The notes under the pieces were generated by a model, which saw nothing but the letters and a program-made list of their open reading frames with translations, did no database searches and was not told the DNA's origin. Positions 8,119 through 16,759 of a stretch of DNA of 44,982 bases are shown piece by piece. The stretch is from SIG440 sp045591035 (GTDB lineage: Bacteria > Bacillota > Clostridia > Monoglobales > Monoglobaceae): contig JAZNSG010000052.1 of assembly GCA_045591035.1 (NCBI GenBank), positions 1 through 44,982 on the forward strand. The letters run 5' to 3'. How positions within the stretch are numbered: position 1 is the first letter of the stretch; each line of letters opens with the position of its first letter. The translations under genes were made by a program, and so were the position numbers.

Positions 8119-10467
8119 ATGCTGTGTGTTCGATGTAAAAAAAATATGGCGGTCGTTTTTATCACAAAAATAGAAAACGACGGCAAACAAGTAAACGAGG
8201 GTTACTGCTTGTCCTGTGCAAAAGAATTGAATATTGGTGGGGTTAACAACATGATCCAAAACCTTGGAATAAGCCCCGAGGAATTTGACAGTATGAACAG
8301 TGAAGCCTTGCAAATGCTTCAGGGCATGGGTGATGAGGGTGAATTTGACCCATCTATGCTTTTTGGCGGAGAAATGCCTGACGATTTTGACGACAGTGAG
8401 GACGGCGGTGCTACTAAAAAGTCTCCTCTTTCTTTCCTTTCAAATATGTTTGGCGGAAAGCCTGAAAGCAATCCCCAAAATTCAAACGCCCCATCAAACG
8501 AAAAAGACTCAAAACAGAAAAAAGACAAAAAACGCAAGTTTCTTGAAATGTACGGGAGCAACCTCACCGCAAAAGCAAAAAATGGTGAGATTGACCGCAT
8601 AATTGGACGTGACCGGGAACTTGCCCGGGTTACTCAGATTCTTAATCGTCGCACTAAAAACAACCCAGTTCTTATCGGCGAACCCGGTGTGGGTAAAACC
8701 GCTATTGCCGAGGGCCTTGCTATCAAAATTGTAGAAGGCAACGTTCCGGCAAAGCTTTTGGACAGAGAAATTTATCTTCTTGATATGGCAGCAATGGTTG
8801 CAGGGACTCAGTTCAGGGGCCAATTTGAGTCAAGACTCAAAAACCTAATAACCGAAGTCAAGGCTCTTGGGAACATCATCCTCGTTATTGACGAAGTTCA
8901 TATTCTCACAAAAGCCGGAGATGCCGAGGGAGCTATGAATGCCGGGAATATCCTGAAACCCGCTCTCTCTCGTGGCGAAATTCAGATTATTGGCGCAACA
9001 ACCCTTGAAGAATACAGAAAGTATATTGAAAAGGACAGCGCCCTTGAAAGACGATTCCAGACCGTTCTGGTTGAAGAACCCTCTGTTGAAGAAACCATTG
9101 AAATTCTCCGTGGCATAAAAGACTACTATGAGGACTATCACAAGGTCAAAATCTCTGACGATATCATTCGTTGTGCTGTCCTTCTCTCAAAAAGATATAT
9201 CACCGACAGATTCCTGCCTGACAAAGCAATTGACGTTATTGACGAAGCCGCTGCGGCTGCAAATCTTTCAAACGAGGCGCTTACCACCATTGCAAAGCTT
9301 GAAAGTGAGCTTAGTGACATTATTTCCAATCAAGCTGAGCTTGAGGCATCTATTGCCGAAGCAGAAAGTGTTCCTGAAGAAAGCTACAAAAAACTTGCCG
9401 ATTTGAAGATTAAAGAACGTGAGCTTACCAAAAATCTTGATGAGCTTAAAAAGGACGCATATAATACCGAAATAACCACCGACGACCTTGCGGCTGTTAT
9501 AGAAAACTGGACAAAAATCCCGGTAAAGGGCATTACAGATTATGAAACAAACAACCTTGTTAACCTTGAAGAAAGGCTTCACAAAAACATCATCGGTCAA
9601 AACGATGCAGTAAGCGCTGTTTCCAGGGGAATTCGCAGAAAACGTGCAGGTTTGAGTCTTAAACGCCGCCCGGCATCCTTTATATTTGTAGGGCCGACTG
9701 GTGTAGGTAAAACCGAGCTTGTCAAGCAAATAGCAAAAGAGGTTTTTTCAACAGAGGACGCACTTATAAGACTTGATATGTCTGAATATATGGAAAAACA
9801 CGCCGCATCCAAGCTCATTGGTTCGCCTCCGGGTTATGTGGGCTATGACGATGCGGGTCAGCTGACAGAAAAAATCCGTCGTCATCCATATTCAGTAATT
9901 CTTTTTGACGAAATTGAAAAAGCACATCCTGACATATTTAATATGCTGCTCCAGATTCTTGATGACGGACACATCACCGACAGTCACGGCAAGGTTATCT
10001 CCTTTGAGGATACAATCATAATTATGACTTCAAATGCCGGAAGCGAAACCTCGTCTACAATAGCAGGCTTCGGTATTGACTCAAATTCAGGCAATCAGGC
10101 GAAAGCAGAACGCGCACTCAGGCAGATTTTCAGACCTGAATTTTTAAACAGAGTTGACGAAATTATAACCTTCAGTCAGTTAACCCATAATGACCTTTTG
10201 AAAATTGCTGACCTGATGCTTTCGGAACTGGGTCGCGGACTTTCGGAAAAAGAAATTTCTCTTGTTGTTTCCGATAAAGCAAAAGAGCTTATTTGCACCG
10301 AAGGCTACAACCCGCAATATGGTGCTCGTCCAATGCGAAGATATATTGAAAGACATATCGAGGACAAATTGGCTCAGCTTTTCATAAGCGGCAAATTAAA
10401 AGGTGGCGTGACCGCTACAGCCAATGTAAAAGACGGAAAAATCGAAATTGATTTAGATTCCAAATAA
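8119..10467 (+). CDS. clpE: ClpE-type AAA+ unfoldase (Clp/Hsp100) with N-terminal zinc finger
   Basis: 782 residues. The N-terminus is a four-cysteine zinc finger (C3, C6, C30, C33) as in ClpE, not the double Clp-N repeat of ClpC. An acidic then lysine-rich low-complexity linker (about 45-150) follows. The first AAA+ module has GEPGVGKT (187-194). A middle region is rich in coiled coil. The second AAA+ module has GPTGVGKT (525-532). The loop containing IAGFGI is where Clp unfoldases dock on ClpP. Likely role: unfolding damaged proteins for ClpP. The ATG at 8119 follows GGAGG by 6 bases. The gene is divergent from ileS. Confidence 0.9.
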   Translation: MLCVRCKKNMAVVFITKIENDGKQVNEGYCLSCAKELNIGGVNNMIQNLGISPEEFDSMNSEALQMLQGMGDEGEFDPSMLFGGEMPDDFDDSEDGGATKKSPLSFLSNMFGGKPESNPQNSNAPSNEKDSKQKKDKKRKFLEMYGSNLTAKAKNGEIDRIIGRDRELARVTQILNRRTKNNPVLIGEPGVGKTAIAEGLAIKIVEGNVPAKLLDREIYLLDMAAMVAGTQFRGQFESRLKNLITEVKALGNIILVIDEVHILTKAGDAEGAMNAGNILKPALSRGEIQIIGATTLEEYRKYIEKDSALERRFQTVLVEEPSVEETIEILRGIKDYYEDYHKVKISDDIIRCAVLLSKRYITDRFLPDKAIDVIDEAAAAANLSNEALTTIAKLESELSDIISNQAELEASIAEAESVPEESYKKLADLKIKERELTKNLDELKKDAYNTEITTDDLAAVIENWTKIPVKGITDYETNNLVNLEERLHKNIIGQNDAVSAVSRGIRRKRAGLSLKRRPASFIFVGPTGVGKTELVKQIAKEVFSTEDALIRLDMSEYMEKHAASKLIGSPPGYVGYDDAGQLTEKIRRHPYSVILFDEIEKAHPDIFNMLLQILDDGHITDSHGKVISFEDTIIIMTSNAGSETSSTIAGFGIDSNSGNQAKAERALRQIFRPEFLNRVDEIITFSQLTHNDLLKIADLMLSELGRGLSEKEISLVVSDKAKELICTEGYNPQYGARPMRRYIERHIEDKLAQLFISGKLKGGVTATANVKDGKIEIDLDSK

Positions 10468-10473
10468 AAATGG

Positions 10474-10504
10474 GGGATGCGTATTACTACGCATCCCTTG
10501 TTTT
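10474..10504 (+). terminator. intrinsic terminator of the clpE-like gene
   Basis: Perfect 10-bp stem GGGATGCGTA / TACGCATCCC with a TTAC loop, then TTGTTTT. Confidence 0.88.
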
Positions 10505-10536
10505 AAAATATTCTTAAAGAAAAAACAAAAAAACTC

Positions 10537-10565
10537 TTGACAAAAAGGCGTTTGGCTGTTATAAT
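10537..10565 (+). promoter_or_regulatory. consensus promoter of the tRNA cluster
   Basis: TTGACA (10537-10542), 17-base spacer, TATAAT (10560-10565): a perfect vegetative promoter about 40 bases before the first tRNA. Confidence 0.9.
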
Positions 10566-10606
10566 ATTCAAAGTCGGTCGCAGATGATGCGGCAAACCTA
10601 CCAAAT

Positions 10607-10680
10607 GCGGGTGTAGTTCAATGGTAGAATCTCAGCCTTCCAAGCTGATTGCGTGGGTTCGATTCCCATCACCCGCTCCA
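10607..10680 (+). tRNA. tRNA-Gly (anticodon TCC)
   Basis: Acceptor GCGGGTG pairs with ACCCGCT (last pair G-T). The anticodon loop CTTCCAA gives TCC. The T arm is TGGGT-TCGATTC-CCATC, and CCA is encoded. Confidence 0.96.
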
Positions 10681-10688
10681 TTTTTTAT

Positions 10689-10765
<77 letters not shown>

Positions 10766-10776
10766 CTTTTTTATAT

Positions 10777-10854
10777 GGTGGGTATAGCTCAGTTGGTTAG
10801 AGCGCTAGATTGTGGCTCTAGAGGCCGACGGTTCGAATCCGTCTATCCACCCCA
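10777..10854 (+). tRNA. tRNA-His (anticodon GTG)
   Basis: Acceptor GTGGGTA pairs with TATCCAC, and a genome-encoded G at -1 faces the discriminator C, the identity mark of tRNA-His. The anticodon loop TTGTGGC gives GTG. CCA is encoded. Confidence 0.96.
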
Positions 10855-10919
10855 CTTTTTTTATGAGTTTTTGAAAAAACTCGAGTTGGCAGCGGACAAG
10901 ATTGTCAAAGGCTATATAT

Positions 10920-10996
10920 TGGGCTGTAGCCAAGTCGGTAAGGCACCAGACTTTGACTCTGGCATTTCGTAGGTTCGAGTCCTGCCAGCCCAGCCA
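10920..10996 (+). tRNA. tRNA-Gln (anticodon TTG)
   Basis: Acceptor TGGGCTG pairs with CAGCCCA. The anticodon stem CCAGA/TCTGG closes the loop CTTTGAC (TTG). CCA is encoded. The 65-base gap before it contains a short hairpin (10865-10882). Confidence 0.96.
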
Positions 10997-11014
10997 ATTT
11001 TTAAAACTTAATAC

Positions 11015-11090
11015 GGTCCATTAGCTCAGTTGGCAGAGCACTTGACTTTTAATCAAGGTGTCCCGCGTTCGAATCGCGGATGGATCACCA
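11015..11090 (+). tRNA. tRNA-Lys (anticodon TTT)
   Basis: Acceptor GGTCCAT pairs with ATGGATC. The anticodon stem CTTGA/TCAAG closes the loop CTTTTAA (TTT). CCA is encoded. Confidence 0.96.
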
Positions 11091-11125
11091 AAATCGACAA
11101 GATTCATCAGGGTCTTGTCGATTTT
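11091..11125 (+). terminator. intrinsic terminator of the tRNA cluster
   Basis: A 12-bp stem, AAATCGACAAGA with TCTTGTCGATTT, starts right after tRNA-Lys and ends in TTTT. Confidence 0.85.
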
Positions 11126-11181
11126 ACTCATTACCTCTTCACTATTCCCTAAGAAACTTCTTCACAACTTCAAATAAACAT

Positions 11182-11210
11182 TTGCAATTTGCAAAAATAT
11201 ATGCTATAAT
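11182..11210 (+). promoter_or_regulatory. promoter of the second tRNA-Gly
   Basis: TTGCAA (11182-11187), 17-base spacer, TATAAT (11205-11210), 15 bases before the tRNA. Confidence 0.8.
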
Positions 11211-11225
11211 TGTCTTGTTGAAACT

Positions 11226-11299
11226 GCAGGCGTAGTTTAGTGGCAAAACATCAGCTTCCCAAGCTGAGGTTGTGGGTTCGATTCCCATCGCCTGCTCCA
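11226..11299 (+). tRNA. tRNA-Gly (anticodon CCC)
   Basis: Acceptor GCAGGCG pairs with GCCTGCT (last pair G-T). The anticodon stem TCAGC/GCTGA closes the loop TTCCCAA (CCC). CCA is encoded. It is the last host gene before the phage cluster, transcribed towards it. Confidence 0.95.
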
Positions 11300-11324
11300 T
11301 ATCGAGGCTTCTCTTCTCCACGCA

Positions 11325-11359
11325 AAAAAGCACTTTGCCGTATCTGCAAAGTGCTTTTT
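11325..11359. terminator. bidirectional terminator between tRNA-Gly and the phage lysis genes
   Basis: AAAAAGCACTTTGC pairs with GCAAAGTGC plus TTTTT. The flanking A and T runs allow it to stop both the tRNA transcript and the phage late transcript. It marks the low-coordinate edge of the phage cluster. Confidence 0.88.
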
Positions 11360-11362
11360 CTT

Positions 11363-11935
11363 TTATCTCATTGCTTCGGCGAGTTTAACCACAAGCTCCT
11401 CACCATACTTATAGCATAACAAAAACTCAAGTGTCCCGTCCTCAAGTCCCGCTTTCGCCTGAATGATATCAATTGCTTCTTCAACAGTCATACTGTACAC
11501 TCCCTCTTTTATCTTATCAAACGGAAAATTCTTACCCGGACAAGCTGTCGCTTCAAAATCCCGATGTTTTTTGACTACCGCTTGTGGATACAAATCTTTG
11601 AGATATTCCACAATTTCTCTGCCGGCTTGTATCTGTCTCACAGACATGGTCTCTGTTTCAAAATTTCCTTCAAAACAAACGCCAATGCTTAAAGAATTCT
11701 TTCCCTTAGTATGCGCACCTACCGAGCCAATCGGTCGACCTTTAAAAACGCTTCCGTCTTTTCTTACATAAAAATGATACCCTATACCGCTCCAGCCATT
11801 TTTAAGATGACCTTCATGTATGCTCAAAGCATCACCGTCACCTGCTCTGTGATGCAGAACTATGTATTGGGTTGATTCTCTCTTTTCAAGCTTCTTGCTC
11901 CATGTGTAGCTTTGTTCAATAATTCTCATCTGCAA
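11363..11935 (-). CDS. phage endolysin, N-acetylmuramoyl-L-alanine amidase (Amidase_2)
   Basis: 190 residues. The Amidase_2 fold is shown by YIVLHHRAGDG (first zinc histidine), GIGYHFYVRKDGSVFKGRP, SIGVCFEGNFE, and KHRDFEATACPGKNFP with the late histidine and cysteine. These enzymes cut the amide bond between muramic acid and the stem peptide. A ~40-residue C-terminal tail (from MTVEEAIDIIQ) is of unknown function. It is the last gene of the late operon, just after the holin. Start: TTG at 11935 or ATG at 11929; GAGGTG fits the TTG slightly better. Confidence 0.92.
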   Translation of the reverse strand: MQMRIIEQSYTWSKKLEKRESTQYIVLHHRAGDGDALSIHEGHLKNGWSGIGYHFYVRKDGSVFKGRPIGSVGAHTKGKNSLSIGVCFEGNFETETMSVRQIQAGREIVEYLKDLYPQAVVKKHRDFEATACPGKNFPFDKIKEGVYSMTVEEAIDIIQAKAGLEDGTLEFLLCYKYGEELVVKLAEAMR

Positions 11936-11952
11936 GTTACACCTCTGTATTC

Positions 11953-12390
11953 TTAATGTATTTCTGTTTTTGTCTTGTTTCTCAAAACCTCAACAGCCTT
12001 CTTAATTATTTCCGGCAAAGGAATTCCCATAAGTCCCGCATTTTCCAAAATAGAAATAGCTTCGTTTGCAACAAAAGCGATTATCGACGCAGTTCTTATG
12101 TAACTGACTCCCAATGATACATCAAGCCTGTGAGCAACAAGGACAAACAAAAGAGTTGCACCTTTTTTGCACAGTCCCATCCATCCGGCATGGCTATCAA
12201 GCGCTCCTGTTGGAGATTTTTCTGAATTTTTGAATACACCTGCAACTATTAGTCCCATAACAAAATCTATTGCCATAAATATGAGCAAAGTCGCCATATC
12301 CGAAGACCACCCACCGAAAAAGGTTGCAATCATTCCAAAAAAGCTTCCTATTGCTGCACAAAGAGCACTTTTTGTATTTACTAAGTTCAC
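11953..12390 (-). CDS. phage holin (toxin secretion/phage lysis holin family)
   Basis: 145 residues with several membrane segments (about 8-25, 31-50, 77-93 and 100-117). The MATLLIFMAIDFVMGLIVA segment and the SHAGWMGLCKKG motif are typical of the family 4 holins (PF05105 group). It makes pores that release the endolysin. It starts with GTG, and the GTGA overlap with the stop of the preceding gene implies translational coupling. Confidence 0.88.
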   Translation of the reverse strand: MNLVNTKSALCAAIGSFFGMIATFFGGWSSDMATLLIFMAIDFVMGLIVAGVFKNSEKSPTGALDSHAGWMGLCKKGATLLFVLVAHRLDVSLGVSYIRTASIIAFVANEAISILENAGLMGIPLPEIIKKAVEVLRNKTKTEIH

Positions 12391-12590
12391 TTCATTCCCT
12401 CCACAGCCTCTTTCATTCTTCTTTCTTTTTCTTTTAATACCTCTTCGTACTCTGCATCAGTTATTTCGTGCCAATTTTCGGTACTGTCATTACACCCAAG
12501 ATATATTTCCTTTCCGTAAGCCTCACCATCGGTTAGCACAAAGCCCTCTGTTGCAGTAAGCTTTATAAGGTTAATATTTTCAGTTGTCAT
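12387..12590 (-). CDS. small phage protein between fibre and holin
   Basis: 67 residues, acidic and lysine-rich (MTTENINLIKLTATEGFVLT at the start; ITDAEYEEVLKEKERRMKEA near the end). The C-terminal third is predicted helix. Its start overlaps the previous stop as ATGA and its stop overlaps the holin start as GTGA, so all three are coupled. Proteins of this size are common at this position in Bacillota siphophages, without known function. Confidence 0.75.
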   Translation of the reverse strand: MTTENINLIKLTATEGFVLTDGEAYGKEIYLGCNDSTENWHEITDAEYEEVLKEKERRMKEAVEGMK

Positions 12591-13378
12591 GCTAAATTCC
12601 ACCCTTTCTGTGTTGCGATTGCTTTTTGTGCATCTGTCAATTTTGCAAGATTTGTTGTGCCTATTGTAAGTGTGGGTCTTGTGGTAGTTGCTGAATAATC
12701 ATATAGCGCATTTATAAGACTTAACAAACTTTCAACAGTCAAAAGTGTTGCACTTTTCCAGCTTGTCGAAAAGTCAAGTTCCCCATTTATCGTTAGATTT
12801 TTTAATTTAGGAAGATTTGTAAACGGCTCATTTGTCCCCTGAGAAGCTGTTGTAAATGTTAGTGTCATAGTTTCAAGATTGGGTAAATTTGAAAATGCCC
12901 AGTTCATACTTATGCACTTGCTTAAATCCAACTCCAATTCGACAAATTGTCCGCCATTAAACGTTATGTTTGCATATTGACAATTTGAGAAATCGACCAT
13001 TCCCTCAGGAAGTTTTGCAAGATTCATATTGTTAAACGCATTACTTGCTTGTGTTGGTTTAATTACATGGGTCGGTCTAAAAGTTTCATCATCCCATATA
13101 CCACCACTGAAATAATAGTCATAATTCGTTCTCGCACCTTTGTTCGTAAAGGCTCCCCAAAGCAAGTTGTTTTGATTTTCTTTACCATCTTCATACCCTT
13201 TACCAAGACCATCAACAAAACCCTTATCTTCTCTTTGATAACAAATATCACCTATAGCGCCGGGCATATCTTCAGGTTTATATTGTTTTTTATCGTAGCC
13301 ATACGTATCAGGAGCCTCATTCCTTAGAGCATTTGCTATATTTCCTAAAGTTGTATCTTCAATTAAATATTTTGCCAT
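12587..13378 (-). CDS. tail-fibre-like protein with leucine-rich (BspA-like) region
   Basis: 263 residues. The N-terminal ~80 residues carry a segment found in phage and surface proteins of gut Bacillota (IEDTTLGNIANALRN). From about 110 there are leucine-rich-repeat-like elements (LPEGMVDFSNCQ, LPNLETMTL, LPKLKNLTI). The C-terminus has the pattern SLINALYDY...LTIGTTNLAKLTDAQK. I infer a distal fibre or receptor-binding role from its place after the baseplate genes. The start overlaps the previous stop (TGATG). Confidence 0.65.
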   Translation of the reverse strand: MAKYLIEDTTLGNIANALRNEAPDTYGYDKKQYKPEDMPGAIGDICYQREDKGFVDGLGKGYEDGKENQNNLLWGAFTNKGARTNYDYYFSGGIWDDETFRPTHVIKPTQASNAFNNMNLAKLPEGMVDFSNCQYANITFNGGQFVELELDLSKCISMNWAFSNLPNLETMTLTFTTASQGTNEPFTNLPKLKNLTINGELDFSTSWKSATLLTVESLLSLINALYDYSATTTRPTLTIGTTNLAKLTDAQKAIATQKGWNLA

Positions 13379-13929
13379 CAGAAAGATACCTCCTCTGCCG
13401 AAGGAATGGCTTCAAGTACATAATTGACTATTTCAGCTTTATCTGCCTCAGTCCAATAGTCAGTGCCTTTTTGTGGTTTTGTTCCCTCAGCTTGTCTGCC
13501 GCTGTCCACAAACTTTCCTTGCTCAGCATTCCATTCATACCAATTTCCATTTTCTCCGATAAACGGCGTCCTGGCCATACTTAAAATCTGATTATACACA
13601 TCAGGCGTGGGTTCTTTTCTTGGCTGCCCATTAGCATAACCCGAAGGCATAACCTTGATTTTCTCTGCATTTGTCGTAATCAAGTCCCCGCAAAAAACAG
13701 ATACCGTAAAAAATGGTGACTTTATAACCTCCCACGGGACAAGACACTCTCCATTCTCAAGAACTACATCATAAAAGCTTTTTTCTGCTCCGCCAAAAAC
13801 CGCAACTATGTCTCCGGTCCACTCCTCCGAAAAAATAAAGTTCGCTTTCAGGTAGCCTTTGCTGTCAGCCACCACATCGAAGCAGTCTTCTCGTGAAATG
13901 ATTTGATTTTTCACACTAAACCTAAGCAT
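13378..13929 (-). CDS. phage tail/baseplate-associated protein
   Basis: 183 residues. The N-terminal half looks like a beta-rich adaptor domain (MLRFSVKNQIISREDCFDVV, FSEEWTGDIVAVFGG), like proteins placed between the tail-tip and fibre genes. A short aromatic linker (NGNWYEWNAEQGKFVDSG) resembles fibre-attachment segments. No enzyme motif is seen. GGGGGTG precedes the ATG. Confidence 0.6.
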   Translation of the reverse strand: MLRFSVKNQIISREDCFDVVADSKGYLKANFIFSEEWTGDIVAVFGGAEKSFYDVVLENGECLVPWEVIKSPFFTVSVFCGDLITTNAEKIKVMPSGYANGQPRKEPTPDVYNQILSMARTPFIGENGNWYEWNAEQGKFVDSGRQAEGTKPQKGTDYWTEADKAEIVNYVLEAIPSAEEVSF

Positions 13930-13940
13930 TTTCGCACCCC

Positions 13941-14759
13941 CTACACAAGCCTGATTGTATACTGATTACCACATATACCGCTCAATCTATACTGTGCATT
14001 AAGAGTAGCAGTCTCTATAAAGCAAAGTCTCCCTGCTCTCATTTGAACATCCCATACATAGTCGTAGGATCTTTTGCCAACTTCATATTTTTGTCCGTCT
14101 TGCACGTTAAGATCGACAATTATATTCCCATAGTCTCCTCCGACCTCTATGATAGCATAATTGTATTGGCTTGTGTCTGCATCCTTCACTTCACCCACAA
14201 CATAAATTGCATACGGATATACAGAAATATCCTCAGGGGTAACAGCTTCGAAGCTTGTGACCTTGGTTATATTTTTCCCTAAAGTTGCCAACTTTGACCT
14301 GGCATAAACTCTTTTGTCAAAAACCTCTCCCGAATCAGATACCTGAGCAAGTAAAACATATTCCCCGTCATCCGGCAGTTCCTCTGCAAACTGAATACTT
14401 GCCACCTGCAAGGACGTGCTGAAGTGTGCAAATATATACCCAGCCACATTGGGCGTAACTGCTACAAAGTAGCCATCACTATCCACTTCAAGTCTCACTC
14501 CATTTTCAAAAAACACAATACCCTGACCAATGGCAGCTATCATATCCGCTGTGGACACATTCTCAAGCTTTACCTTGCATCCGTCAAGCTGAACACCCTG
14601 CGAGGCAATCGCTTGTGTTAAAGCATTAAGGTCAGATGTATTATAGCTGTCCTTGCTCAAAAACGGTGCAATTCCAGCCCCCACCAGGCTTCTTGCTATA
14701 TCATTTATGTCTTCAGTGCCATACAATACACTGTCAACAAAGCTGTATTTTATACCCAT
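13941..14759 (-). CDS. phage baseplate/tail-tip structural protein, unassigned
   Basis: 272 residues, no recognised enzymatic motif. It starts MGIKYSFVDSVLYGTEDIND, has a short helical N-terminal region (about 15-60) and then a beta-rich body. Its position between the tail-endopeptidase-like gene and the fibre genes suggests a baseplate or upper-fibre component. It follows the previous gene by one base. Confidence 0.6.
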   Translation of the reverse strand: MGIKYSFVDSVLYGTEDINDIARSLVGAGIAPFLSKDSYNTSDLNALTQAIASQGVQLDGCKVKLENVSTADMIAAIGQGIVFFENGVRLEVDSDGYFVAVTPNVAGYIFAHFSTSLQVASIQFAEELPDDGEYVLLAQVSDSGEVFDKRVYARSKLATLGKNITKVTSFEAVTPEDISVYPYAIYVVGEVKDADTSQYNYAIIEVGGDYGNIIVDLNVQDGQKYEVGKRSYDYVWDVQMRAGRLCFIETATLNAQYRLSGICGNQYTIRLV

Positions 14760-14760
14760 T

Positions 14761-15912
14761 TTAATCCTCCTCCATACTAAAAACGGGAGATATGCCCGAT
14801 TTATTTATGTCATAATAAATATTCACCGCCGACACACGTTTTGTCTCAGTTTTCCTGAACTCCCCAAACTCAAACTGTACTTTTAGCAAATCGCCTACCT
14901 TATAATCTCTGCCATACTCCAGTCCTTTAATTTCAGCAATTGAGGTCTCCTTTTCTTTTAAGCTGTTTAGTTCAAGCAGGGCTTCATCAAAGGTTTTTCT
15001 CCCATTTATAACTTTGTCCCAACGTCTTGCGCCAGTGGCTGTTCCCTGATTTATAAAGATCCAAATGTTCGTAGGTTTAACTTCAGTTACCTTCCATTTA
15101 CCATCAGGTGTATCTGAATACAGATACCAATCTTTAAAGCAGTAATTTCCGAATCTAATTACCTCATCCCCTGAAGCATCTACCAACTCCGACGTAATTT
15201 TGTAAAAGGTATACGAATTATCTGGATTAGAATCTACAAGACCCGGTTCATTCTCAATCGCGTTCCAGTTACCCTTATCGGAAAATTCACGCATATACCA
15301 GCCAGACTTTGTTGCCATATCTTGTCTTTCCAACGTATATTCCATATCATAGGCGTTTCGATTTGCCATAGAAATAACAGTCCTGGTTTCTCTTCCCGAG
15401 TAGACCGAAAACAAAAACTTATTTTGTGTAAAATCAGGAACAACAGAAAAACCAAATTTTTTATCGGACAAGACCTTGGTTACCAAATCATAAAGCACTA
15501 TTACCGAGTCCGCAGAATAATCCATTTTAGCCCCTATTCCTTGTTCTTCTCCCAGTGCTATAAAATCCCCGGCAGTCTTGCTGACAGCATCTCGCGCAAT
15601 ATTTTCAGCTGTCACCTGGCTGTATTTTGGATTCTTTATGCCCCTCTTTGTTAAAAGCCACTCAGGGGTTCGGCCGAAAACTGCTATATCTTTTCCTATA
15701 CGCCAACCGGTAACAATTGCATAATCATTGTCCACCTTGAAAAACAAATACTTGTTTTCCGTTAAAATGCTTATTACCTGGTGCTGTGCAACAGAAAAGT
15801 GCAATTCCGCCGTGCCATAACCACAAAATTTCTTTTCAATATTTACCGAAACAGCTTTCGGAAACTCTGCAATCCTGTTAAAATCAAAATCATAAAAAAC
15901 AATCCCCGTCAA
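14761..15912 (-). CDS. phage tail-tip protein (Gp37-like / siphovirus tail-associated)
   Basis: 383 residues. It begins with a segment typical of tail-hub proteins (TGIVFYDFDFNRIAEFPKAV, then KKFCGYGTAELHF) and has the pattern GRTPEWLLTKRGIKNP seen in siphovirus Gp37-like proteins. The TTG start at 15912 is preferred because TTGA overlaps the stop of the upstream distal-tail gene; an upstream start would overlap that gene by about 40 bases. Confidence 0.75.
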   Translation of the reverse strand: MTGIVFYDFDFNRIAEFPKAVSVNIEKKFCGYGTAELHFSVAQHQVISILTENKYLFFKVDNDYAIVTGWRIGKDIAVFGRTPEWLLTKRGIKNPKYSQVTAENIARDAVSKTAGDFIALGEEQGIGAKMDYSADSVIVLYDLVTKVLSDKKFGFSVVPDFTQNKFLFSVYSGRETRTVISMANRNAYDMEYTLERQDMATKSGWYMREFSDKGNWNAIENEPGLVDSNPDNSYTFYKITSELVDASGDEVIRFGNYCFKDWYLYSDTPDGKWKVTEVKPTNIWIFINQGTATGARRWDKVINGRKTFDEALLELNSLKEKETSIAEIKGLEYGRDYKVGDLLKVQFEFGEFRKTETKRVSAVNIYYDINKSGISPVFSMEED

Positions 15913-16757
15913 ATTATCACCGCCTCGTAATACAAATTTCTGTATTTGCACTCTATATTGAAATCCAAAACAATATCACCAAGACTTACCGAAATAACAT
16001 TTCTGCCTTTTTCAAGTACAAAATCACCTAAAAAAGTATCATCACTGAGATATCCAATAAGATTTCCTCCAACAGTTCCATTAATGCGTCGGTTTTTTAC
16101 ATCTATTGTTATCATTTCTTCTTCACTCGGTGCATAATTAAGTTTAATGCTTTTACCATTTGTCTCGTTGGTAATAATTACATTTTCCTTTGTTTCAAGT
16201 GCTGACGGATAATACATACTTAAAGTCGGCTCCACAGCATAATCTCCGGTTATTTCAATATCTCCGCCAATAATTACTCTGCCAAAAGCTGTTGGCAAAG
16301 AAAAAGGCGACTTAAGCAATTTGCTTCTTGCATAAAGGGGTACAACAGTATCACTCCCATCAGTAAAATAAGGACTGTCACAGACAAATTGTGCTATAAT
16401 TCCGACAATTTGCCCTTTTGCTACTGGATTGACCTCGGAAATCAAAACCTGATTGCAAATTATGCTTCTGCAAATTTCCCCGTTTTCTATGGTCAACTCA
16501 CCGCATTTTTCCAAAATCCTTAATGCCTTTTTAACTGATGTATCCGCATAGTTTCCGTTGTACTCAGCGGATAAGGTTATTGTTCTTGGAAGAGCCCTTG
16601 CCGAAAGAGTCTCCTGCCCGTCATAGCCTGTATATGTAGCAGTCTGGTATTCCTTTATAACCGGCTGCAATCCGTCTACGGCCAAAATAGAAAAATCACT
16701 TTTCCCTTTACCTGAAAATTCGACTGTTCCAACGCAGTTCTTATACAAAATTTTCAT
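15909..16757 (-). CDS. phage distal tail protein (Dit-like)
   Basis: 282 residues. The N-terminal half (YQTATYTGYDGQETLSARAL, RTITLSAEYNG, AQFVCDSPYFTDG) is the style of siphovirus distal tail proteins, which form the hexameric hub between the tail tube and tip. The C-terminal part is beta-rich. It lies after the tape-measure-like gene, the usual place for Dit. GAGGGGGAG precedes the ATG. Confidence 0.78.
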   Translation of the reverse strand: MKILYKNCVGTVEFSGKGKSDFSILAVDGLQPVIKEYQTATYTGYDGQETLSARALPRTITLSAEYNGNYADTSVKKALRILEKCGELTIENGEICRSIICNQVLISEVNPVAKGQIVGIIAQFVCDSPYFTDGSDTVVPLYARSKLLKSPFSLPTAFGRVIIGGDIEITGDYAVEPTLSMYYPSALETKENVIITNETNGKSIKLNYAPSEEEMITIDVKNRRINGTVGGNLIGYLSDDTFLGDFVLEKGRNVISVSLGDIVLDFNIECKYRNLYYEAVII

Positions 16758-16759
16758 TT

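Noticed and set aside
10775..10972. 65-residue plus-strand frame spanning tRNA-His and part of tRNA-Gln
   Set aside because: It is read straight through two tRNA genes; the AQLVRALDCGSRGRRFES string is a known artefact of translating tRNA-His.
11142..11333. 63-residue minus-strand frame with GIEPTTSAWEADVLPLNY
   Set aside because: Antisense of tRNA-Gly; this string is a familiar false protein found wherever such a tRNA occurs.
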